In this document: positions 1-5,589 of the stretch, piece by piece
Layout: each line of letters starts with the position of its first letter
Position numbering within the stretch: position 1 is the stretch's first letter
Assembly (NCBI GenBank): GCA_020720525.1
Contig: DYON01000121.1
Span: 1 to 7,965, forward strand
Length of the DNA stretch: 7,965 nucleotides
Direction of reading: 5' to 3'
Source of the DNA: Acetofilamentum sp.
GTDB taxonomy: Bacteria; Bacteroidota; Bacteroidia; Bacteroidales; DTU049
The notes under the pieces: generated by a model
Database searches by the model: none
What the model was told of the DNA's origin: nothing
Seen by the model: the letters and a program-made list of their open reading frames with translations, nothing else
Made by a program: the position numbers and the translations under genes

Positions 1-44
1 AGTCTATTTTTTTTGAAAGCTGCTTGTTAAAAAAAACGACCAGC

Positions 45-97
45 GTCATTCTGAATAAGTTTATCAAGCCAAAGGCTTGGGTTCTTAATCTCTCTTA
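45..97 (+). repeat. Intergenic repeat copy A (GTCATTCTGAAT... type)
   Basis: The copy begins GTCATTCTGAATAAGTTT and ends AATCTCTCTTA. It shares its first seven bases (GTCATTC) and its last 11 bases with copy B, which starts 67 bases downstream in the same direction. Between them it has extra sequence forming a perfect 6-bp hairpin, CAAGCC (65-70) AAA GGCTTG (74-79). Sequences of the GTCATTCCGAACTGGTTTCGGAATCT kind are scattered between genes in many Bacteroidota genomes. Copy number in this genome cannot be judged from one window. Confidence 0.6.
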
Positions 98-102
98 AGA
101 CT

Positions 103-152
103 TTCCTTGCAGTCATTCCGAACTGGTTTCGAATCTCTCTTACTGCAAGGAA
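103..152 (+). repeat. Intergenic repeat copy B inside an 11-bp perfect stem
   Basis: The core GTCATTCCGAACTGGTTTCG (112-131, continuing AATCTC) is enclosed by a perfect 11-bp inverted repeat: TTCCTTGCAGT at 103-113 pairs with ACTGCAAGGAA at 142-152. The core can itself fold, ATTC (115-118) with GAAT (131-134) and GAA (120-122) with TTC (128-130), around a CTGGT loop, leaving C119 bulged. A T-run follows at 162-168. The element could act as a rightward terminator, an mRNA 3' end stabiliser or a REP-like mobile repeat; the sequence does not decide among these. Confidence 0.65.
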
Positions 153-212
153 TAATATGTTGTTTTTTTAAAAACCATAAAACAAAAATCACAAATTAAA
201 CTATTGTTCATT

Positions 213-263
213 GCCATCCTGCGTAGATACTGAAACCAGTTCAGGATGACAATGCAGGATGAC
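213..263 (-). repeat. Intergenic repeat copy C, inverted, inside its own stem
   Basis: The reverse complement of 225-250 reads GTCATCCTGAACTGGTTTCA, then GTATCT, so it is the same core as copy B in opposite orientation. It is enclosed by a perfect 8-bp stem, CATCCTGC (215-222) with GCAGGATG (254-261), whose sequence differs from the outer stem of copy B. An inner stem CTGAA (230-234) / TTCAG (240-244) closes on an ACCAG loop. The same architecture with a different outer stem suggests that the structure is what is kept. Confidence 0.6.
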
Positions 264-391
264 TATTTATAATCTGCTAAGCGGAGCCATTATTTCTGCT
301 TGCAAAACTCATTTTGCTAATGGTCTCAGCATAAAAGCGCTTTGATGGAAGGGTTTTTTTCGAATCAAACGAAGTCAGTTACCGAATTGAG

Positions 392-1915
392 CTATTTTGC
401 AACAAAATATCGCTCGAGAATCTGATTGAGCTCGCTATCGGTTTTGTCGATATACCAAGCTGCTTCGAGAAATTGCAGTGCTTTTTTAGGCTCGTTGTTC
501 ATCAAATGTAAGACCCCTCTGAAAATGTAATTGCTTATTTCTTGTTTCTCCGCTTCGATAGCCTTGTCGGACCAAGCAATTGCTTCAGTGTTGTTTTTGT
601 CGGTCCAATAAAGATACGATTTGATGCGCAACGATGCTGTTGGAGGATTTTTGAGAGCAACAAGGTTTTTTATTGCGTCCGAAGCTCCCATGTTGTTGCC
701 GGTTCGCAAATTGAGTACCGAAAGCATCAGGTAATCGTTGTTGCTGTAACCAATGGTGTCGTGTGCTGCAATTATGCTTTTCATAGTTGCAATCGACCCA
801 ATACTATCTTTGCTCAGATACTTAATTGCCATGATAGCATTCGATATATCGCGTCGCGAAGAATTATATCCAATACCAAGTGGCTTTATTTCGGTAAATG
901 CGCGATTTAAGTAGAATAAACTCGAATCGTATTTTTGTTCAATTGCAAAAGTCCAACCAATTGCATTCGAGGTTGTGTATTGCGGGAATAAATCGGACTG
1001 ACTGTGATATTTTTTGAATGCAATTTTCATTTCATCGAGCAGCAATTTGTCGCAAGGAATAATTTCGACGAAAGTGTCTCCAGCAATATTGCTCTGATAT
1101 TTCATGAGCAACAACATTTCGCTCATTAAATAACTCAATACTACGTTTTTTTGACTTTTGTTTTCGGTTCGTAATGTGGTTAAATATTGTACATCTGCAA
1201 TTTCATCAAGACATTTGGTGGTAAATATCTCTGGTTTTTCGAGATAATCCAAGTACATATTGATGGCCAAGTTGTTTGTTTTAAATAAATAAGGAGCAAA
1301 CATCTCCGGAAATTCGGTAAATGCAATTTGAAGAAGCGAATCCGATTCGTGAAGCAAACCATAATTGTTGTAGATGGTAATCATGAATTGCAACGAAGCA
1401 CTATCGTTTTTGTCGGTATAATATGCCTGATTGAAAAAACGAAATGCCGCACTTTGGTCGGGATTGGATTGCATGGTAAACATGCCTGCCAAGCGAAGAA
1501 CTTCCGACGAAGGATTTTCGACCGCAAGTAATCGTTGTAAAATGTTAAAAGCCATTTGCATCATTTTCATTGCATCTTCCGAATTGTTGCTTTGCTCGTA
1601 TAGTTTGCTCAGTTGCATGTAGTTGTCGGCCGAATCGATGGTTGATGCAGCTTTTAGATCTTCGTTGTATTTAGAAATGCTTTCTTTAATAGTAAAAATG
1701 GGTTTTTCGCTTTTGTCGAAAGGCTTCATGTCGCCTTCGTTTACAATAAAATTGAGGTTGCCATTGAACAATAAATTTTGCTCTATTATCTGTTGCAAAT
1801 CGTTGCGCTCGCTACCGTTTACTTCTATTTTAAGCGAATCGCTGTAGTTGAAACTTTGTGCAATCGAGCTTACTGTTGAAGCAACCAAAACGAGAATTGT
1901 CAAAAATGTTTTCAT
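392..1915 (-). CDS. Secreted TPR-repeat protein (507 aa)
   Basis: This is a predicted exported protein built mainly of helical TPR-like repeats, so probably a periplasmic or outer-membrane-associated scaffold; its partner is unknown. The chosen start gives a clean signal peptide, MKTFLTILVLVASTVSSIA, with likely cleavage before Q20. TPR-like helix pairs are visible around residues 98-131, 318-342 and 460-493 (the last has the usual G and A positions in FRGVLHLMNNEPKKALQFLEAA). The stretch between them is also helical but more divergent. The stop is TAG. The frame stays open upstream to an ATG at 1993 that overlaps the previous gene's stop as TGATG. That start would place 26 extra residues before the signal peptide, so I prefer 1915, although coupling at 1993 is possible. 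It is the last gene of the leftward operon. No enzymatic motif is visible. TPR character is confident; role unknown. Confidence 0.85.
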   Translation of the reverse strand: MKTFLTILVLVASTVSSIAQSFNYSDSLKIEVNGSERNDLQQIIEQNLLFNGNLNFIVNEGDMKPFDKSEKPIFTIKESISKYNEDLKAASTIDSADNYMQLSKLYEQSNNSEDAMKMMQMAFNILQRLLAVENPSSEVLRLAGMFTMQSNPDQSAAFRFFNQAYYTDKNDSASLQFMITIYNNYGLLHESDSLLQIAFTEFPEMFAPYLFKTNNLAINMYLDYLEKPEIFTTKCLDEIADVQYLTTLRTENKSQKNVVLSYLMSEMLLLMKYQSNIAGDTFVEIIPCDKLLLDEMKIAFKKYHSQSDLFPQYTTSNAIGWTFAIEQKYDSSLFYLNRAFTEIKPLGIGYNSSRRDISNAIMAIKYLSKDSIGSIATMKSIIAAHDTIGYSNNDYLMLSVLNLRTGNNMGASDAIKNLVALKNPPTASLRIKSYLYWTDKNNTEAIAWSDKAIEAEKQEISNYIFRGVLHLMNNEPKKALQFLEAAWYIDKTDSELNQILERYFVAK

Positions 1916-1992
1916 AGCGTTTGTTTTATTTGACTTTGTTTTTTTTGAGAAAGGTACAAGAAAAAATATTAATGCAAATTCAAAAGGTTTCA

Positions 1993-2622
1993 TCAGTGTT
2001 TAATGTACATCGGATGAAGCTCGTTGTATTTGAGTAAGTAGTAATAAATCATCTTTCTTTTGCGTTTGGCCGATTCGAGCTGTTGGAAAAGCTGAATGTC
2101 ATTTTCTCGCAAATAAATACGAAAGTTCTTATAGACAAATTCAAAGGAGCGCCCTGTTTCCCATTCCATTACCATTTCGCGGTTGGAGACCTTTCGCACT
2201 GGTGCAGCCGAAATACCATTGTATGAATTGTCCATCATTGGGTCGTAGAAATTCATTTCAATTACATAATAGTGAATCAAAGCGCCAATCACCTGAAGTC
2301 GATAATAATTGTTGTGGTAGCCCTGATGCTTATAAACACTGCGGTCTTTGCAATAACCCCAAGCATTTTCGACATAGCATGTTTTGGTATCGGCTATCGA
2401 ATCGGGACAATCAATCACCAAAAAGGTATTGTCGCCTTTGTATTGCAGCGAAAAATTAATGATTGAAGGGCTGTTGGCTTTAAATTCGTTGAATGTGAGG
2501 TATATTCCTTCATTAAATTTGAAGTCGGGTACAACTGCAATGCTGTCGGCTTGCGCATTTGCAATAGTAATGTTGGTGGCTACAACCAAGAAAAACAGAT
2601 ATGATTTTAATAGCATTTTCAT
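1993..2622 (-). CDS. Secreted protein of unknown function, Bacteroidota-type family (209 aa)
   Basis: The N-terminus is a signal peptide (MKMLLKSYLFFLVVATNITI) with an A-N-A cleavage site before Q24. The mature part opens with FNEGIYLTFNEFKANSPS (residues 36-53) and ends with a basic helix (KRKRK, 186-190) followed by a YLLKYNELHP tail (195-204). From memory, this pairing of a 'GIYL-F-EFK-N-PS' opening with a 'YN-HP' ending occurs in small secreted proteins of Bacteroidota with no assigned function. C72, C82 and C91 might allow a disulfide in the periplasm. The ATG lies inside the end of the thioesterase gene (4-nt ATGA overlap at 2619-2622), which argues for translational coupling and fixes this start, although a second Met at codon 3 is also possible. 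The stop touches the alternative TPR start at 1993. Confidence 0.82.
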   Translation of the reverse strand: MKMLLKSYLFFLVVATNITIANAQADSIAVVPDFKFNEGIYLTFNEFKANSPSIINFSLQYKGDNTFLVIDCPDSIADTKTCYVENAWGYCKDRSVYKHQGYHNNYYRLQVIGALIHYYVIEMNFYDPMMDNSYNGISAAPVRKVSNREMVMEWETGRSFEFVYKNFRIYLRENDIQLFQQLESAKRKRKMIYYYLLKYNELHPMYIKH

Positions 2623-2996
2623 CCTATTTTTGCCATAAATTTTTCGATATTCACAATAGCTCTTGTATGATTTCCTTCGCCAGCTTTGCCTGTTTCATCA
2701 AATACTACCACTTCGAATTTTAATATTCGTCCGTCAATTTCAAGCAATCGGGCTTTGCACTCAATTTGTTGCCCAATGGGCGTAGCTTTTAAATGCTTTA
2801 TGTTTACCTCGATTCCAACAGTGTTGTAGCCTTGTTCGAGTATGGGCAATACCAGTTCGAGACAAGTTTGTTCCATAAAACCAATCATTGCTGGAGTGGC
2901 CAAAACATCAACCATACCCGAACCATACGCTTTGGCCGAATCGGCTGGCGAAACTGTCTTCGATAATTTGTATTCTATCCCAGTTTGCAAATCCAT
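2619..2996 (-). CDS. FlK-type hot-dog acyl-CoA thioesterase (125 aa)
   Basis: This is a cytoplasmic thioesterase of the hot-dog fold that hydrolyses an acyl-CoA, related to fluoroacetyl-CoA thioesterase FlK. The FlK catalytic and substrate-contact residues T42, E50, G69, H76 and R120 all have counterparts at a constant offset of eight: T34 (VLATPAMIGF), E42 (MEQT), G61, H68 (NIKHLKATP) and R112 (GNHTRAIVN). The length is close to that of FlK. Homologues in ordinary gut and marine Bacteroidota are not linked to fluoroacetate, so the natural substrate is probably a common short acyl-CoA; this is inference. It starts three bases after the stop of the small upstream gene and overlaps the next gene by four bases, so it sits mid-operon. 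Both proteins made downstream are exported, an unusual partnership for a cytoplasmic housekeeping enzyme. Confidence 0.9.
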   Translation of the reverse strand: MDLQTGIEYKLSKTVSPADSAKAYGSGMVDVLATPAMIGFMEQTCLELVLPILEQGYNTVGIEVNIKHLKATPIGQQIECKARLLEIDGRILKFEVVVFDETGKAGEGNHTRAIVNIEKFMAKIG

Positions 2997-2999
2997 TTT

Positions 3000-3245
3000 T
3001 TATTCAAAGTTAAAAATTATTTCTTGTTCAAGGTCGGAATAAAGACTTTTTACAATCATAAATTCATTTGCTGCAAAGCGAATAAATGCTTTTTTGCGCT
3101 TAGAATAATTGTTTGGAAGAAAATTCAAGACAATTTTGATTTTTGCAATCCGTCTTGGATTGATTGCCATTACATTTTCAACTTCGGCAGTAGCTCCGTC
3201 TATACAAAAGCTATATGTGTTGCCAGCAATTCCCATAATTGGCAT
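3000..3245 (-). CDS. Small protein of unknown function, first gene of the leftward operon (81 aa)
   Basis: I do not recognise this protein. Its stop lies three bases before the thioesterase ATG, as expected for an operon member, and no other frame explains the stretch. It appears rich in alternating hydrophobic and polar strands (AKIKIVLNFL, KKAFIRFA, EFMIVKSLY, QEIIFNFE), with a basic centre (R31, R32, K35, K37, K49-K52). There is no signal peptide or membrane segment. It could be a small beta-barrel or binding protein. The ATG at 3245 is preceded in frame by a TTG (3248) and then a TAG (3252-3254). A start at the ATG at 3236 is also possible. It could alternatively be the tail of a decayed gene, but the in-frame upstream stop and lack of recognisable sequence before it give no support for that. 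Confidence 0.55.
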   Translation of the reverse strand: MPIMGIAGNTYSFCIDGATAEVENVMAINPRRIAKIKIVLNFLPNNYSKRKKAFIRFAANEFMIVKSLYSDLEQEIIFNFE

Positions 3246-3485
3246 CAAACACTACGTCAACATGTTGTTAGCCAGATCGGTAGGGAAAACAATTCTCCTT
3301 ATCCATAATTGTTGGTTGGCGCATCTGTGTTAATTATGCTGCCTGATGCAATATGTACGCAGTTCGAGTAAAATTCACATACTAAAGTCTTTTTAGATAC
3401 CATGAAAAAAATATTTTAACATTTACAATTGATTTAACACCTAATTCAAAGTTTAATTGTTAATTTTAACACTCGAAACTTCGTT
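3246..3485. promoter_or_regulatory. Divergent control region between the thioesterase operon and the sensor kinase
   Basis: This AT-rich, non-coding stretch must carry the promoters for both directions. TTTAACA occurs three times on the + strand, at 3415-3421, 3433-3439 and 3465-3471. The last copy is half of a palindrome, TGTTAA-TT-TTAACA, at 3458-3471, ending 14 bases before the kinase ATG. On the minus strand TTAAACTTTG (3448-3457) resembles the Bacteroidota -7 box (7 of 8 positions of TAnnTTTG) and could drive the leftward operon. No equally good box was found for the kinase. The sequence ACTAAAGTCTTT (3381-3392) recurs at 5496-5507. Confidence 0.45.
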
Positions 3486-4772
3486 ATGAGTACAAAAGTA
3501 ATTAGAGTATTGGCTTATGTTTCTGTTGCTGCAATTTTTGCGGTGATAGTTGGTCAAGTTTTGTGGACTACTCATACTCAAAAATTAATAAAACGAAACG
3601 AGCGTAGCATTGTAGAATTGGCAATTGTCAAGTCGTCCAACGATTTTAATCAGTATTTTCATTTTATCAAAAATACAATTACCGACACTTGTAGCCAAAC
3701 GGAACAGCACAAAATGGACGTATTGGCCAATATTCAGGAAATGGCACCAGCCATTGATAGTATCATGAGAATAGAATTTCATGATATAAGTTTAGAGTCC
3801 AATTATCAGTTCGCTCTTATTTACGAGGAATCATTTTTATACAAATCGGATCAAAATATTTCCGATACTGCATATTTAAAAGACTCATTCATTAATAGTT
3901 TGTATTGTGGTTTTAGTGATCATGGAATTCGATTGCTTGTGCTCTTTCCAGCCGGTTTTGAGGTAAATACCTATTCTACTCATTTGGAAATTTGGTGGTT
4001 GGTTTCTCTAATTGGTTTTATTGTTATAGTCTTTTCGGGTACGCTTTTGTTTAGAAGCATTAATCGATTGCAAACCGAGTCGGGGCGTCGAATAATAATA
4101 ATTAATAACCTTGCTCACGAGTTTAAAACACCATTGGCCAGCATTAAATTGGCTTCGGAAATGCTGATGAATGAGCAAATTATTGTTCAACCCAACCGAG
4201 TACATCGCTATGGAGAGCTATTGCAGTTCGAGGTTCGACGACTTCAGTTTCAGGGCGAGCAAATTCTCAGCATGGCCTTGTTGGAAGAGGGGCAGATTAT
4301 GCTTAAATTCGAATATGTTAGTGCCAACGAGGTCATTAAAAAATTGGTTGAAAACTATTTGGTAGTGCGTTCCGATTTGGTTCATCAGCTCATCACCAAC
4401 CTACATTCCGACAACGATATTATTTATGTCGATCTTGGGCATTTTCAGAATGTAATATCCAACCTTATCGAAAATGCTTTTAAATATGGTGGCGATGGAG
4501 TTATTGTTGAAGTGAATACTGGAAACAATTCTAGTGGTATTATCATTGGTGTTGTTGATAACGGAATTGGAATTGCCCGCAAATACCAAAAAGCAGTTTT
4601 TGAACGATTTTTCCGAATTTCAATAAGTAACCGCCACGATATCAAAGGACATGGTATTGGCTTGTATTATGTCAAAAACATTCTTTCCAAAATGGGTGGA
4701 CGAATAAGTCTCACTAGCTCTCCCAATAAAGGAGCTCGCTTTGAAATATTTTTTCCCTTCGAACACATTTAA
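3486..4772 (+). CDS. Membrane sensor histidine kinase, RprX-like (428 aa)
   Basis: This inner-membrane kinase senses a signal outside the cytoplasm and phosphorylates the regulator encoded 11 nt downstream. In order: TM helix 1 at about residues 7-28, an extracytoplasmic sensor of about 135 residues (30-165), TM helix 2 at about 168-190, then the HisKA dimerisation domain with H211 in NLAHEFKTPLASI. The HATPase_c domain follows, with N box NLIENAFKYGG (N326, N330), G1 box VVDNGIGI (D358, G360), F box VFERFFR and G2 box GHGIGLYYVKN (G388-G392). Every catalytic motif is intact. Only about 20 residues separate TM2 from H211, so there is no HAMP or PAS domain. The sensor region matches no domain I can name. 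The layout, and the partner regulator, resemble the RprX/RprY systems of Bacteroidota. No clear ribosome binding site is visible. Confidence 0.92.
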   Translation: MSTKVIRVLAYVSVAAIFAVIVGQVLWTTHTQKLIKRNERSIVELAIVKSSNDFNQYFHFIKNTITDTCSQTEQHKMDVLANIQEMAPAIDSIMRIEFHDISLESNYQFALIYEESFLYKSDQNISDTAYLKDSFINSLYCGFSDHGIRLLVLFPAGFEVNTYSTHLEIWWLVSLIGFIVIVFSGTLLFRSINRLQTESGRRIIIINNLAHEFKTPLASIKLASEMLMNEQIIVQPNRVHRYGELLQFEVRRLQFQGEQILSMALLEEGQIMLKFEYVSANEVIKKLVENYLVVRSDLVHQLITNLHSDNDIIYVDLGHFQNVISNLIENAFKYGGDGVIVEVNTGNNSSGIIIGVVDNGIGIARKYQKAVFERFFRISISNRHDIKGHGIGLYYVKNILSKMGGRISLTSSPNKGARFEIFFPFEHI

Positions 4773-4783
4773 TCCAAACAAAT

Positions 4784-5500
4784 ATGAACAACATGGACAA
4801 GAAAAAAGGACGCGTATTGTTAGTTGAAGACGATCGCACATTGAGTACCCTCATTAGGGATATTCTGGAAATTAACAAATATGAAGTTGTGCTCTGCGCC
4901 AACGGCGAAGAAGGCTTGGCTACATTCAAAGCACAGAAATTCGACATTATGCTTGTCGATATCATGATGCCCAAAATGGATGGTATCACCATGATTAAAG
5001 AAATTCGCCGCTACGATCAGCGTGTACCTATTATTATTATCTCTGCCAAAGACATGAAAGATGATAAAGTGGAAGGTTTCCGCGCTGGTGCCGACGATTA
5101 TGTGGTAAAACCATTCAGCACCGACGAGTTGTTGCTCCGTATCGATGCTATTCTGAAACGCGTTCAGCGTGCTCAGGAATTGCTGCTTACAACCACTAAC
5201 GAAGTGATTGAATTTGGTAATTGCAAACTCGATGTTGGCGAGCAAAACCTCACCATCAAAAAGAAAATAATGCACCTCACCCGCAAAGAAAGCGATCTCA
5301 TTCGCCTGCTTGCTATGAAGCGCAACGAACTTTTGCTTCGCGAAGTGGCTCTGAAAGCAATTTGGGGCGACGACGACTATTTCATTGGTCGCAGTATGGA
5401 TGTTTTTATCAGTCGCATTCGCAAGTATCTCAAAGACGACGAACGCGTAGAAATAGTAAACGTTCACGGTCTCGGATTCAAAATGATGATTAAAGACTAA
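4784..5500 (+). CDS. OmpR-family response regulator, RprY-like (238 aa)
   Basis: This DNA-binding transcription regulator is very likely the phosphorylation target of the kinase just upstream (11-nt gap). The receiver domain (about residues 10-125) has the acidic pocket E15-D16-D17, phospho-acceptor D59 in VDIMMPKMDG, switch residue S87 and K109 in VVKPF. A winged-helix DNA-binding domain follows (about 140-236). Its end, GDDDYF-RSMDVFISRIRKYL then VEIVNVHGLGFKMMI, closely follows the RprY pattern of Bacteroidota. The ATG at 4784 is used; MDKKKGR from 4793 is an alternative start. No Shine-Dalgarno is seen. By eye the gene uses more C-ending codons (GAC, CGC, CTC) than the neighbouring kinase, which could reflect higher expression. 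The stop codon lies in the centre of a small perfect inverted repeat. Confidence 0.93.
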   Translation: MNNMDKKKGRVLLVEDDRTLSTLIRDILEINKYEVVLCANGEEGLATFKAQKFDIMLVDIMMPKMDGITMIKEIRRYDQRVPIIIISAKDMKDDKVEGFRAGADDYVVKPFSTDELLLRIDAILKRVQRAQELLLTTTNEVIEFGNCKLDVGEQNLTIKKKIMHLTRKESDLIRLLAMKRNELLLREVALKAIWGDDDYFIGRSMDVFISRIRKYLKDDERVEIVNVHGLGFKMMIKD

Positions 5501-5507
5501 AGTCTTT
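5492..5507. repeat. Small perfect inverted repeat across the RprY-like stop codon
   Basis: AAAGACT (5492-5498) and AGTCTTT (5501-5507) are exact reverse complements separated by AA. The TAA stop (5498-5500) lies in the middle. A 2-base loop is too short for a good RNA hairpin and no T-run follows, so a protein-binding palindrome is more plausible than a terminator. Twelve of its bases (ACTAAAGTCTTT) also occur upstream of the kinase at 3381-3392. Confidence 0.4.
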
Positions 5508-5547
5508 GTTTCGTATTATTGATTTCATGTGGGAACATTTCAACCGA

Positions 5548-5580
5548 TTTGTTTCCGCATGATTTTTTTTTGTATTTTCG
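5548..5580 (+). promoter_or_regulatory. Likely Bacteroidota-type promoter for the NtrX-like gene
   Basis: TTTG at 5548-5551 is followed after 21 bases by TATTTTCG at 5573-5580, which matches the Bacteroidota -33 TTTG / -7 TAnnTTTG pattern except for one base in the -7 box. A transcript starting just after it would have a leader of only a few bases before the ATG at 5590 but about 15 before the ATG at 5599, favouring the second start. An AAGGA at 5582-5586 lies between. The site suggests that this gene can be expressed apart from the kinase and RprY-like pair. Confidence 0.5.
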
Positions 5581-5589
5581 CAAGGAAAA

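Larger units (their letters stand above)
1..391. other. Non-coding spacer downstream of the TPR gene
   Basis: No convincing reading frame is present. The stretch holds three copies of a structured intergenic repeat (listed separately), a short hairpin at 302-317 (GCAAAA / TTTTGC around a CTCA loop) and a perfect palindrome AAAGCGCTTT at 334-343. Leftward transcription from the TPR gene must end here or further left, but no classical hairpin plus T-run was found in that direction. The repeat hairpins may serve as the transcript end; this is inference. Confidence 0.7.

Noticed and set aside
334..343. AAAGCGCTTT palindrome as a terminator of the leftward operon
   Set aside because: A gapless palindrome leaves no loop for an RNA hairpin and there is no T-run on the leftward strand.
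542..910. Rightward frame of 122 codons inside the TPR gene
   Set aside because: Shadow of the TPR gene: cysteine-rich, irregular composition and no family features.
2619..2996. Fluoroacetate resistance function for the FlK-type thioesterase
   Set aside because: The catalytic residues match FlK, but such proteins are common in Bacteroidota with no fluorometabolite genes, and none are visible here; only thioesterase activity is supported.
3461..3468. TAATTTTA as the -7 box of the kinase promoter
   Set aside because: No TTTG/TTG lies at the right distance upstream; the nearest TTG (3429-3431) is 29 bases away.
4820..5467. Long antisense reading frame (215 codons) over the RprY-like gene
   Set aside because: It lies wholly opposite a regulator with every family motif; its product is low in complexity and matches no fold. 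It is explained by codon bias of the sense gene.
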